Of a stretch of 64,000 bases of DNA, positions 26,420-35,270 are shown one piece after another (position 1 is the stretch's first letter; each line of letters opens with the position of its first letter). The notes under the pieces are model-generated. The model was not told the DNA's origin and did no database searches. It worked only from the letters and a program-made list of their open reading frames with translations. This DNA is from Saprospiraceae bacterium. Its GTDB lineage: Bacteria > Bacteroidota > Bacteroidia > Chitinophagales > Saprospiraceae. Made by a program: the position numbers and the translations under genes. The stretch is taken from positions 62,001 through 126,000 of the forward strand of contig JABAQQ010000006.1 of NCBI GenBank assembly GCA_019187225.1, written 5' to 3'.

Positions 26420-28957
26420 TTACACCACCCTCCGCGCCGCCCAATTCCCCATCATTACCCCGAACAACACGATCGTCACCGAACTCAGCGGCATCAGGAT
26501 GGCTGCCACGAGGGGGGAGAGGGTGCCGCTCACTGCATAACTCAACCCTATCAGGTTGTAAACCAGTGCGATAAAATAAGAGCGGTTGACGATCTTCACG
26601 CCGGATTTGGCCAATTGAATGAATTGCGGCAAGCGGTGGAATTCGTCGGCGTGCAGGATCGCGTCGCAGGCGGGCGTGAAATTGTTGGTGTTTTCGGCCA
26701 CGACGATGCCGAGATCGCTCTGACGCAAGGCGCCGGCGTCATTGAGGCCGTCGCCGAGCATAAGCACCCGCCGGCCGTGGCGTTGCAGATTTTTTACGAA
26801 CTCGAGTTTGTCCTGCGGGCTGCGGTTGAAGAGCATGGAGTCGCGATCGGGGAAAAACGGCGCGAGACGGGCGGCTTCCGTATCCTGGTCGCCAGAGAGC
26901 AGCCAGACCGACGGTGGACGGTAAACGGTGGACGGTAGACGGTGGACGGTAGACAGTGGACGGTGGATGGTAGACGGTTGACGGTTGACGGTAGACGGTT
27001 GATTGAAGTAAGCCAGGACCTCTGATAGCCCGTCGCGGTAGCGGCTTTTTACTTCAAAATAGCCCAATACTTTGCCCGCTATTGCCACAAAAACGCCGCT
27101 GTTGACGGGAGCGCCCGAAGTCATCCCCTCAATGCTTGCGACGAACGCCGCCGAACCGATTTTCACTTCTTTCCCGCCTACCTTGCCGCGAATACCCAGT
27201 CCGGGAATCTCTTCAAACTGTTCCGGTGCTTCGGTCGGTATGTCCGGCATGGAATCGTAGAGCCGGCGGCTCAGCGGGTGCGCCGAGTGTCGCGTCAGCG
27301 AGCGCACGGCTACCTTTTCGGCGTAACCCAGCGGTTTGCCATGAAATTCGAATTGTTGCTGTGCGATGTTGGTGATTGTGCCGGTTTTGTCAAACACCGC
27401 GGCAGTGATGCCGGAAAAGGCTTCTACCACGCGGATGTTTTTCAAATAGAAACGGTGGCGGCCCAGGATGCGCAATATGTTGCCTAATGTGAAGGGTATC
27501 GCCAGGGCCACGGCGCAAGGACAAGCCACGATCATCACTGCCGTGAAGGCATTGACGGCCGTCTGCATGTCGTTTTGAACGAGCCACCAGTACAAAAATG
27601 CGCCGCCTCCGAAAGCGAGGATGAGACCCGTGAAATAGCGCCCGGCGCGGTCGGCCAACTGCGTGGGGCTCGACGAGACGGATTCCGTTTCGTATTTCGA
27701 CTTGAACGCTTCGTTGTTCCACAATTGGGTCAGGTGGCTTTGCGAAACCCGGCGGGTCAGCGATACTTCGATGCTTTCGCCCACTTGTTTTCCGCCGGCA
27801 AAAATGCGCTCGCCGCTTTGCACTGTCACCGGTTCCGCTTCTCCGGTCACGAAACTGTAATCCACCCGCGCCGTGCCTTTGAGCAGGATACCGTCGGCCG
27901 GTACGATCTCCTGACTGCGCACGAGGATGATATCGCCGGGCACGAGCCGGTTGACCGGGACGGAGCTTTCCGAGTCGCCGTTTTTCACCGTTGCCGCCAC
28001 CGGGAAATACGATTTGTAGTCGCGCTCGAACGACAACTGTTGCCAGGTGTGTTGCTGGAACCATTTGCCGGTGAGCAACAGGAAGATCAATCCGGCGAAA
28101 GAGTCCATGTAGCCTGCGCCCGTGTGAGTTACTATTTCCCAGGCGCTGCGCCCAAACAACATGAGTATGCCCAGGGCGAGCGGCACATCAATGTTCAGGT
28201 GGCGGGTGCGCAGGCCGTTCCACGCCGACACGAGGTAATCGCGGGCGCTGAACACCAAGACCGGAATGGCCAGTGCGATGCTCAGGTAGCCGAAAACTTT
28301 GGCGAACCACCGGTCGGTCTCCGGGTCCATGCCCACGTACTCCGGGAAGCTGAAAAGCATGATGTTGCCGAAAGCGAAGCCCGCCACGCCGATCTGGTAA
28401 GCCAGTTTGCGGCTCATCACCGGTTTTTTGGCGCCGTCCACGTCGCCGAGGTTGATCTCGGGCGCGTAGCCGATGGAGGCCAGCAGTGCGGCGAGTTTGC
28501 GCAGGGAAGTGGCGCCGGGATGGAACTGAATGGTAGCCGTTTTTTTCAGAAAATTGACCCGCGAATGGGTCACGCCCGCGTCGAGTTTGTAGAGGTTTTC
28601 CAGCAGCCAGATACAGGAAACGCAATGCATTTGCGGCAGGTAAAAAGTGACCTGCGCCATCTGGCCGTTGTTGAATTCGAGCAGTTTTTCCTGTACGTCG
28701 GCGTCGTCGAGGTAGGCATACGCGCGGGCATCGCGTTGGTTTTTAAGCGTTTGTCCGGGTTTTTCGTCCAGATTGTAGTACTCGCAGAGGTCGTGGGTGT
28801 TGAGTATCTCATACACCATTTTGCAGCCGTCGCAGCAAAAATATTTGTCGCCGATATGGCGCCGGTCGTCCGGGCACGTATCGTGGCAGTGAAAACAGGT
28901 GTGTTGTTGTATGTCGGGATTTTTGGGTTGTGCGAGGACACTGGCCGGCATAGACAA
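26420..28957 (-). CDS. ccoI: copper P-type ATPase for cbb3 oxidase (CcoI/FixI)
   Basis: This 845-residue P1B-ATPase exports Cu for cbb3 assembly. It has an N-terminal Cys-rich zinc-finger-like domain (CFHCHDTC, FCCDGCKMVYE), a heavy-metal-associated domain with CVSCIWLLEN, eight predicted helices with the CPC metal site (CPCAVALAIP), the phosphorylated Asp in DKTGTIT, and a GDGLNDAGAL hinge. Residues of about 651-683 are an extra run of PSTVxRx heptads encoded by a DNA unit array, inserted just before VWLLSGDQDTEAA. It is unlinked to the cco operon here. Confidence 0.95.
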   Translation of the reverse strand: MSMPASVLAQPKNPDIQQHTCFHCHDTCPDDRRHIGDKYFCCDGCKMVYEILNTHDLCEYYNLDEKPGQTLKNQRDARAYAYLDDADVQEKLLEFNNGQMAQVTFYLPQMHCVSCIWLLENLYKLDAGVTHSRVNFLKKTATIQFHPGATSLRKLAALLASIGYAPEINLGDVDGAKKPVMSRKLAYQIGVAGFAFGNIMLFSFPEYVGMDPETDRWFAKVFGYLSIALAIPVLVFSARDYLVSAWNGLRTRHLNIDVPLALGILMLFGRSAWEIVTHTGAGYMDSFAGLIFLLLTGKWFQQHTWQQLSFERDYKSYFPVAATVKNGDSESSVPVNRLVPGDIILVRSQEIVPADGILLKGTARVDYSFVTGEAEPVTVQSGERIFAGGKQVGESIEVSLTRRVSQSHLTQLWNNEAFKSKYETESVSSSPTQLADRAGRYFTGLILAFGGGAFLYWWLVQNDMQTAVNAFTAVMIVACPCAVALAIPFTLGNILRILGRHRFYLKNIRVVEAFSGITAAVFDKTGTITNIAQQQFEFHGKPLGYAEKVAVRSLTRHSAHPLSRRLYDSMPDIPTEAPEQFEEIPGLGIRGKVGGKEVKIGSAAFVASIEGMTSGAPVNSGVFVAIAGKVLGYFEVKSRYRDGLSEVLAYFNQPSTVNRQPSTIHRPLSTVHRLPSTVYRPPSVWLLSGDQDTEAARLAPFFPDRDSMLFNRSPQDKLEFVKNLQRHGRRVLMLGDGLNDAGALRQSDLGIVVAENTNNFTPACDAILHADEFHRLPQFIQLAKSGVKIVNRSYFIALVYNLIGLSYAVSGTLSPLVAAILMPLSSVTIVLFGVMMGNWAARRVV
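26908..27004 (-). repeat. in-frame heptamer array inside ccoI
   Basis: About 13 degenerate copies of a 7-base unit (plus strand ggacggt / agacggt) run through 97 bases of the ccoI reading frame. Because 21 bases hold three units, the protein shows a 7-residue period (PSTVNRQ, PSTIHRP, LSTVHRL, PSTVYRP). The reading frame is kept. Confidence 0.85.
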
Positions 28958-29058
28958 GCGGATTTTGTTCGTCGCAAAAGTATAAGCCTGCTACTCCGGC
29001 GACAGGCGACGGAGGTCATAGGGAGGGATGATATTGGTCATTGCCAGCACATTAGTAC

Positions 29059-29304
29059 ACATTTCGCTTAAAATTTTGGGCGGTTTTGCGACTAAAAAGC
29101 GGCAGCGCCGCGAAATATTTGTAGTCTGGACCGCCGGCCCTATCCCGGAGGTGCAGCGCACCGAAGCATTTTGACCTATAGGTGGCGAATATTCCGGTGC
29201 GCTGCACCTCCAATTGGGCTCATCTTCTTTTTTCTACAAATATTTCGCCGCTCTGCGGCTTGAAAAAATTCGAACTCGCCCAAAATTTTATGCGAAATGG
29301 GTGC
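29059..29304. repeat. composite nested inverted repeat
   Basis: The outer arms (atttcgcttaaaattttggg on the left, its near-inverse ending at 29304) enclose a second pair carrying 'cgaaatatttgtag' / 'ctacaaatatttcg', and an inner perfect 17-bp pair ggaggtgcagcgcaccg (29147-29163) / cggtgcgctgcacctcc (29195-29211). The ctacaaatatttcgcc module recurs at 36945-36960. Confidence 0.85.
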
Positions 29305-29463
29305 TATGAGGTCTGAATTCTGGTCTTTTGTCAAAACCCAGGCGCGTCCAATTTTCATAGTTCAAAGGTGTTTTAATGTGGTAAATAAACGGTGTTTTTC
29401 AAGATAAGGCGTATTTTGATTTTGTAAACGAGTCTTTTGCGCCAAAAAAAATTCACAGAGGTC

Positions 29464-29490
29464 TTGAAAGTCAAAATTTTTTTATTTTTG
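29464..29490 (+). promoter_or_regulatory. promoter candidate upstream of AT-rich gene
   Basis: TTG (29464-29466) and TATTTTTG (29483-29490), 16 bases apart, resemble the Bacteroidota promoter. It is over 300 bases before the ATG at 29809, so a long leader would result; a nearer promoter may exist in the AT-rich stretch. Confidence 0.3.
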
Positions 29491-29808
29491 CCTCAGATGA
29501 TGGATGCGCAGAATGGAGGGTGGTAAAAAACGGAGGTTTTAGGGTGGCAACTTATGGAGATTCCAGAATGATCTTTTATAAATTCGTTCTATTTCGTTTG
29601 TAATAATAGATAATTTGAAAGTAGTTTGATATGGGATAAACTAACGAAAAGATTGCACAACCATTGGGAAAGTTCACATAATTTTGGACAAATAAATCAA
29701 TCACAGGTTCACACATCATGCAGTGTCTTTCCTAAAATTGCTTCTTCGCTTCACAAATAATATTAGATGAAAAATAAATATTAACAATAAGTTCTTAAAA
29801 AAACTACC

Positions 29809-31932
29809 ATGGAATACAGAAAAATGACAAAATGCTTTATGAATGGCAAAAGCTGCATTTATGAACGCATAATTGATGAAAGACTAGATAAAATTAGAAA
29901 TAATGATAAGGATAAACGAAGCTTCGTCATTATGCCATTCAATTCTCATCTAGATTCCTTATATAGATGGCAAATTGCACCATTTATACAGAATGGAGGC
30001 GGAGGTACAGGTGAGGAAAAATATAAATGTGAACCTGAACGGGCAGATGATGTTAGACAAGTTGGTTTTATTATTTGCGAAAAAATATGTAAAAAAATAC
30101 AAGAATCAAATTTGGTAATTGTAGATGTAAGTTTTGACAATCCCAATGTTTTTTATGAACTTGGATTATCAATGGCGCTTCGAAGAGAAATATTGCCTAT
30201 ATGCGTTAAAGATTTTGTCAATGAACGCCAAGAGCAAATGCGTGAATTATTTGGCATTCAGAAATTAATGCCATATGAAAAATTTGATTATCTTGATAAA
30301 AGAATTAGTGAATTCACAATTAAATATACCGACTTCGACAATGAAGTAATTTTGACGGGAAATAGCATTAGGATATTTCACGACGGACGAGAAGTTGAGA
30401 TGAAAATTGACAAGATTGATGAAAATAAAAACGTTTCGTATGATTTTGGCGCTTTATGTAAAACAGCAGCGGGAGATGCGATTCGAAATCTATTTAAAGA
30501 AATGGCAAAAAAAGAAAATGCTTCCTTTTTTAATGTTTATAAAGAAGAGAATTTCGAAGAAATAAAAGACATTGTATCTTTAAATTTAAAAATTGAGAAA
30601 TTTAAAGAGGTGATCAAAGAGTTAAAGAAATCAGCTTGCGTATTAATTGATACGTCTTCAAATCACATCGCAAACTTCTTTTGGCTAGGTTATATTCACG
30701 GATCAGGGGGTTATGCTGTTCCTATCAATACAATTGTTGAGAATCCTAAAAGCACTCAAAATATTATGCCATTTGATATACGAGCATTATGGCATATTGT
30801 GTATAAGGAAGGCGATCCATCTCATTTATCAAATTCAATAAAGGAGATATTAGAATTTATTTATTCAGAAAAAGCAAAATATTATAATAGGAGCCGATTT
30901 TGGAAAAATATTCTAAAAGACAATAATGTATCTATTTTCATCGGTTCACTCTTTCATGATGGCCTCAAAAGAAATACAATTGGTGACTGGGACTATAGAA
31001 CTGCTGCTGAATTAACAAGTTTTTTATCGAGTTCAAAAGAGACGATGAATGTGACATTAGAAAGCCCAATACCCAAACATATAAAAAATCAAGATGAAAA
31101 CTATATTAATTGGTTAAAACAACAAATAACTAATAAAAATTGTATATTAATTGGAAGCCCTGATGTTAATGATTTGGTTGAAATTGCGCTTTGCGCGATT
31201 TGGAAAAAAGCACCGTTTAAAAGAATAAAAAACAATGATTTAGATTTTAGCGGTTATATACCTTATAAAAAATACAATCAAAAACCTGGGGAGATTTCTG
31301 AAATGGCGTTTTTTCGATATGATATAGACTCAAAGGCAAAAGAAGAAAAAAGAGGTTTTATTATAAAAGATGGAACACACGAGACTAAATTTGAGCAACC
31401 TCATAATTACCCTGGTGATGACAATGAAACAGGAGAAGTTCGGACGTTGCTTGGACAACTTGTTGTTGTTGAAAATCCATTTTCTTCTGATAAAAGATTG
31501 ATAATAATTTCTGGAATTAGCGGCCCTGCAACCTTGGGAATTGCACAAATGTTAACGGGTTGCGTTTATAAAGAATTTACTACGAATGCTTATCAAAAGT
31601 CTAATTTAATCGGAGATGAAATTAAAATAAAAAACAACTTAAATGCTGCTACTAATAATTTTACAAAGTCAATATCAAAATCAATAAACCTATTCCCTAC
31701 GGGATTGGATTTTCATAATATTTCGTATGATGATCTATCGGAGTTCTTCTTAGAACGGATAAACTCTAAATTTCATAATCAAGAATTTCAAGCACTTATC
31801 AACATCTATGTATATTATCCAGAAATTGATTTTACAAATGATGAACGAAAAGTACTAGCGTGGAATTTCCCGGCTTTGAATGACCTTGCTGGCAACAATA
31901 GATTTGAAAATCCTGGAAAAATACATTTATAA
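29809..31932 (+). CDS. multi-domain deoxyribosyltransferase/TIR-like protein, candidate defence gene
   Basis: This 707-residue soluble protein is encoded by DNA clearly richer in A+T than its neighbours, a sign of transfer. Residues 37-150 form a Rossmann-like domain (SFVIMPFN, SNLVIVDVSFDNPNVFYELGLSMALRRE) of the nucleoside 2-deoxyribosyltransferase/TIR-like superfamily; Asp-106 and Glu-117 are active-site candidates. A second similar domain, lacking the NPNVFYELG motif, is at about 225-340 (ACVLIDTSSNHIANFFWLGY). A third (about 370-600) begins NVSIFIGSLFHDG and contains CILIGSPDVNDLVEIALCAI. Such domains cleave nucleotides in immune proteins. It stands alone between repeats and I do not recognise the full architecture. 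Confidence 0.65.
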   Translation: MEYRKMTKCFMNGKSCIYERIIDERLDKIRNNDKDKRSFVIMPFNSHLDSLYRWQIAPFIQNGGGGTGEEKYKCEPERADDVRQVGFIICEKICKKIQESNLVIVDVSFDNPNVFYELGLSMALRREILPICVKDFVNERQEQMRELFGIQKLMPYEKFDYLDKRISEFTIKYTDFDNEVILTGNSIRIFHDGREVEMKIDKIDENKNVSYDFGALCKTAAGDAIRNLFKEMAKKENASFFNVYKEENFEEIKDIVSLNLKIEKFKEVIKELKKSACVLIDTSSNHIANFFWLGYIHGSGGYAVPINTIVENPKSTQNIMPFDIRALWHIVYKEGDPSHLSNSIKEILEFIYSEKAKYYNRSRFWKNILKDNNVSIFIGSLFHDGLKRNTIGDWDYRTAAELTSFLSSSKETMNVTLESPIPKHIKNQDENYINWLKQQITNKNCILIGSPDVNDLVEIALCAIWKKAPFKRIKNNDLDFSGYIPYKKYNQKPGEISEMAFFRYDIDSKAKEEKRGFIIKDGTHETKFEQPHNYPGDDNETGEVRTLLGQLVVVENPFSSDKRLIIISGISGPATLGIAQMLTGCVYKEFTTNAYQKSNLIGDEIKIKNNLNAATNNFTKSISKSINLFPTGLDFHNISYDDLSEFFLERINSKFHNQEFQALINIYVYYPEIDFTNDERKVLAWNFPALNDLAGNNRFENPGKIHL

Positions 31933-32175
31933 GTGATATTTTACCAGTAAATTACTCAACCTTTATTATTCATGTATAAAACAGTGTCATGTAACTTGCC
32001 AAAGCGCAGGCACAGGGTTGTTAACTATGTAGTACCAAAACCAGCCTTTTCAGAACCCCACCATTTCTTTCTCAAGTGCAATAATAGAATCACAAGGCCT
32101 GATTTTTCACATCACCAACGTGAATAAATTACCATTCGACGTTAGGCAGATTGTCTTCTGAAAATTTTCACCGGT

Positions 32176-32952
32176 TCAGAAAAACTTACTTATGATCAGG
32201 TCGAACACCTCGATGCAGATCAGGATGATGATGATCCATTCCAGTTTGCTGCTTTCGCGGTGGTGGTACAATTCGCGGAAAATGGATAAATTGTCTTCCA
32301 CGACTTTGAACGTATATTCGATCTCTTTGAAGCGGGTTTGCGTTTCGAAGGTACGCGCCAGTCCGCGGTGGATGCGGTCGAGGTATTCGTCTTCCCAGGT
32401 CACTTCAGGGCTGTCGAAGATAAAAAGGTTTTCGACGATGCGGTTTTTGCTGTTGAGCATTCGGCCGATGAAACGGAGCATGTTGGCGCGGTTGATGTGG
32501 ATGGCGCCTTCCGTTTCCATTTGATTGGTAAAACGCTGGATTTCGGAAAGCAACTCGTGGGCGCGTTGGGAGTAAAAATCCAGTGCGACGGAATGCGCGA
32601 CGTTGAGCATGGCGATTTTGGCCACTTTTTCGTCGAGTTGAGGCACTACGAGGCTGCCGAAGCCGAAGGAAAGCAGTTCATCAGGCCGGTGTATGATCTC
32701 AAAATCTTCGCGCGGCTTATCGCTCAGCGGTTGTTCGCAGAACTGTTCCAGCAGTGCCAGGTTTTTGCTCATGTCCGTGTCGCTCATGTCGGCGAACACC
32801 ACGGCGCCGTAGTCGAAAGCGTAGAAATAGCGGTCTTCGTCTACGCGGTAAAAGAGTTCGGAAGCATTTTCCGAGAGCAAAACGCCGGCATACGCTGCTT
32901 TGATGCGTTTGAGGTGCAGTTGTTCGGCAATATAAAAAGCAGTGATTTTCAT
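32176..32952 (-). CDS. RMD1/DUF155 family protein
   Basis: This 258-residue protein has the DUF155 core (residues 25-220: YFYAFDYGAVVFADMSD, VARPLDEK-like VPQLDEKVAKIAMLNVAHSVALDFYS, RANMLRFIGRMLNSKNRIVENLFIFDSPEVTWED) and one C-terminal transmembrane helix (LEWIIIILICIEVFDLII). Yeast Rmd1/Rmd8 and bacterial relatives share this layout; biochemical function is not established. Its upstream region holds a heptamer array shared with the divergent transporter gene. Confidence 0.88.
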   Translation of the reverse strand: MKITAFYIAEQLHLKRIKAAYAGVLLSENASELFYRVDEDRYFYAFDYGAVVFADMSDTDMSKNLALLEQFCEQPLSDKPREDFEIIHRPDELLSFGFGSLVVPQLDEKVAKIAMLNVAHSVALDFYSQRAHELLSEIQRFTNQMETEGAIHINRANMLRFIGRMLNSKNRIVENLFIFDSPEVTWEDEYLDRIHRGLARTFETQTRFKEIEYTFKVVEDNLSIFRELYHHRESSKLEWIIIILICIEVFDLIISKFF

Positions 32953-32975
32953 AATCGGTGCGAATATCGGGATTT

Positions 32976-33013
32976 GATTGCGGATTGCGGATTGCGGATT
33001 TCGGATTGCGGAA
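32976..33013. repeat. tandem gattgcg heptamers between divergent genes
   Basis: Five nearly identical 7-base units (gattgcg) run in tandem between the RMD1 and BASS genes. No inverted partner is present. The array overlaps the upstream part of the BASS promoter. Confidence 0.85.
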
Positions 33014-33019
33014 TTGACG

Positions 33020-33027
33020 TAAGTTTG
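33020..33027 (+). promoter_or_regulatory. promoter -7 element of BASS gene
   Basis: TAAGTTTG matches TAnnTTTG and lies 20 bases before the TTG start at 33048. TTG trinucleotides in the heptamer array supply possible upstream elements. The close spacing supports the TTG start and a nearly leaderless message. Confidence 0.5.
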
Positions 33028-33047
33028 CGCGGCAAAAATTCTTCCCC

Positions 33048-33962
33048 TTGGCTCCCACCGCGATTGTTGATCTTGCTGTCAGTACCGTTTTAGGTTTGGT
33101 GATGTTTGGCGTCGGCCTGTCGCTGACCCTGTCCGACTTTTTGAATATTATCCGCCATCCGCGGGCGTTTTTTTCTGCCCTGGGCGCGCAGATGATCGGT
33201 TTGCCGATCATCGGATTCATTATCAGTTTATTGGCCCCCTTACCTGCCGAGTTGAAAGTCGGTCTCATCATACTCGCAGCCAGCCCCGGCGGCGCCACCT
33301 CGGGTTTTCTGACCTACCTGTGGCGCGGCAACGTGGCTTTGTCGCTGTCGCTCACGGCGGTCAACAGTTTCCTGACGCTTTTTTCCATACCGATCGTGGT
33401 GAATATCGGCCTGCGGGTATTTATGGGGCGTGAAACGGACCTGCACCTGCCTTTTTGGGAAACGGTAAGCCAGATTTTTTTCATCACTATTATTCCTGCC
33501 TTTTTCGGGCTTTTTGTGCGCAGGAATTTTCCGGTTTTTGCCGATAAGATCAGCAAACCCGCAAAATACGTCATGCTCGTTTTGCTGGCCATCGTATTCG
33601 CCATCAAGATGTTTGCCGGTGAAAATTACGGCGGCGCGGGACTCGAATGGCGCGATTTTATGATCATCACGCCCTTCGCTTTGCTGCAAAACGCCGGCTG
33701 CCTGTTCTTCGGCTACTTCTTTCTGAAATACATGGGACTTCCGCATTCCTCGCGCATCACGGCGGCCATGGAAAGCGGCGTGCAAAACACTACCCTGGCA
33801 TTTCTCATCGCCAACAACCTGCTGGGCAACCAGGACATGGTAAAACCCGCGCTCGTCTATTCCCTGTATTCGTTCTGGACGGCTTGTATCTTTGCGTATA
33901 ATGCCAACAAGATCAATGGAGTGAAATCCACGCCGACGGTGATGGACGAGGATGAAAAATAG
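33048..33962 (+). CDS. bile acid:sodium symporter family transporter
   Basis: This 304-residue membrane protein has about nine to ten helices. BASS features are VLGLVMFGVGLSLTLSDF near the N terminus, AASPGGATSGFLTYLWRGN (the Na-site crossover) and MESGVQNTTLAFLIANNLL (second crossover). The substrate is unknown; relatives import bile acids, pyruvate or other organic anions with Na+. A TTG start is used, since no ATG lies before the first conserved helix. The 3' end overlaps the decayed AraC gene on the other strand by 50 bp. Confidence 0.88.
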   Translation: MAPTAIVDLAVSTVLGLVMFGVGLSLTLSDFLNIIRHPRAFFSALGAQMIGLPIIGFIISLLAPLPAELKVGLIILAASPGGATSGFLTYLWRGNVALSLSLTAVNSFLTLFSIPIVVNIGLRVFMGRETDLHLPFWETVSQIFFITIIPAFFGLFVRRNFPVFADKISKPAKYVMLVLLAIVFAIKMFAGENYGGAGLEWRDFMIITPFALLQNAGCLFFGYFFLKYMGLPHSSRITAAMESGVQNTTLAFLIANNLLGNQDMVKPALVYSLYSFWTACIFAYNANKINGVKSTPTVMDEDEK

Positions 33963-34332
33963 AAGAACAGCCGGTAAATTCTTTGAAATCCCGCAGGAAA
34001 TGCGATTGGTCGGCGTAGCCGTTGTCGTAAGCAATGTCGGTGAGTCGGTCGAAGTCCTGCCGCTGGATTTGAGCGAGCGAGGTCTGGAAACGGCGGATGC
34101 GCAGGTAGAGTTTGGGCGGAAGGCCGACGCTTTGCCTGAAACGCCGTTGAAGACTGCGCTCCGAAAGCCTGAGGCTGCGCTGGAGTTCAGACAGGCTAAT
34201 GTTGCCCTGCTTTTCATGAATTTTTTGGGCCGCGAGGCGGGCGACAAAGCCTTCCTTTGCATCGTGCACGAACCAGCAGGTTTTAATCAAATGTTGCAAG
34301 CCCTCTGGTGCTGGGATGGTTTGGAATTGCAT
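33913..34332 (-). pseudogene. AraC family regulator, internally deleted
   Basis: The frame gives 139 residues. The first 20 (FQTIPAPEGLQHLIKTCWFV) match the start of AraC regulators with an N-terminal DUF6597-type domain. The rest of that domain (about 100 residues) is missing and the sequence jumps to AARLAAQKIHEKQGNISLSELQRS and the double HTH (LSERSLQRRFRQSVGLPPKLYLRI, DIAYDNGYADQSHFLRDFKEFTG). The C terminus runs into antisense of the BASS gene. It keeps a DNA-binding domain but has probably lost regulation by a ligand, and may be a pseudogene. Confidence 0.65.
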
Positions 34333-34483
34333 CGCGTTGATTTTTCGGCAAAATGGGGATTCATCATTTCCAGGATGTGAAAAACAAGACAGAGAAGCAG
34401 GCAACAAGGACAAAAACAGGCTCCGATTTCAGTAAAAAAGCATTCCGCGCTGAAATATTTCATATTTGTATTTGCAAAAGGAA

Positions 34484-35101
34484 ATGAGTTTTAAAAAATA
34501 CTTCCACCACGCCGTCCGGCGGCGCTACCCGGCGGATGCCCACCAACTTTGCCCGGCTATCGAATCGCGCTACCGGGACATCTTCTCCGACATCGCTTTC
34601 GCTCGCAAATCTGTCAACCCGGTGGATCGACGGCTCGACTTTACGGCCTATTTCCTCGCCACCATTCAGGTATTGGAACGCCACGGGGAGCGCTTTGAGC
34701 AAATCCGCTACCTCTGCTTAGACATCACGCAAGATTACGTGCGCCCCAAAAACCGCTTGCATGCGTGGCTCAAGCGGCTGCCTGTACAAATCATCAAATC
34801 CCCTTTCGGCGGACTGATTGCCCGCTTCATGAAAAAAAAGACGGGGAGGCTGGGGCATCCCGACGGCTTTCTCGTCGAGGTCATTACCAACCCCGCCGAG
34901 ACCAACGGCTTAGGCTACGGTTTCGACATCGTGGAGTGCGGCATCTGCAAATTGTTTCAAAAACACGGGGCCTTTAAGTATGCCGCCATCCTTTGCGAAG
35001 TGGACAAGTTGACTTCTTCGTTAGCCGGTTTGGAACTGATCCGAAGCGGCACGATTGCAAACGGGGCTGAGAAGTGCGATTTCAGGTTCAGGGTAATTTA
35101 G
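34484..35101 (+). CDS. L-2-amino-thiazoline-4-carboxylate hydrolase family protein
   Basis: This 205-residue soluble protein matches the ATC hydrolase family, which opens the thiazoline ring on the route to cysteine. The family features FDIVECGICKLFQKHGAFKY, AILCEVDKLTSSLAGLELIR and a final SGTIANGAEKCDFRF are all present in the last 70 residues; the N-terminal half is helical (RYRDIFSDIAF). Many members have unknown substrates. ATG 34484 is preferred over an in-frame TTG at 34466. Confidence 0.82.
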   Translation: MSFKKYFHHAVRRRYPADAHQLCPAIESRYRDIFSDIAFARKSVNPVDRRLDFTAYFLATIQVLERHGERFEQIRYLCLDITQDYVRPKNRLHAWLKRLPVQIIKSPFGGLIARFMKKKTGRLGHPDGFLVEVITNPAETNGLGYGFDIVECGICKLFQKHGAFKYAAILCEVDKLTSSLAGLELIRSGTIANGAEKCDFRFRVI

Positions 35102-35260
35102 AGCCTATCACTTCCTTTGGTCTGAAAAAACCATCTTTTGTACTCATGCTGCGTTAAATTTTCAGCCCGTAGGCACCTGGCTACGAACTAAAAATTTGCC
35201 TTGCCTGATTTCAAAACCTGGCCTTTTCAGCCTCAAAGGAGGCTTTCGGATAGGCTCTTA
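35101..35260. repeat. inverted repeat with modular arms
   Basis: gagcctatc (35101-35109) at the left and gataggctc (35250-35258) at the right bracket further partly inverted pieces (ttaaattttcagcccgtagg against ctacgaactaaaaatttgcc near the centre). It lies at the converging ends of two genes and may act as a two-way terminator. Confidence 0.55.
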
Positions 35261-35270
35261 GCCGGTCGCT

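Larger units (their letters stand above)
28958..29808. other. 851-bp gene-free region: nested inverted repeats, AT-rich leader
   Basis: Between ccoI (leftward) and the AT-rich gene at 29809 there is no convincing gene. It holds the composite palindrome 29059-29304, a promoter candidate 29464-29490, and a possible 9-codon leader peptide (ATG 29500 region, ending before a TAA near 29526). Base composition falls sharply in G+C from about 29300 rightward, matching the next gene. Confidence 0.6.

Noticed and set aside
26908-27004. CRISPR-like array
   Set aside because: Units are 7 bases in direct tandem without spacers, and they lie inside a coding frame.
27575-29071. 498-codon plus-strand frame over ccoI
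   Set aside because: Antisense of a well-supported P-type ATPase; arises from G+C-biased third positions.
31933-32175. possible gene between the AT-rich gene and RMD1
   Set aside because: No open frame over 40 codons with a plausible start and no motif on either strand; I see nothing in it.
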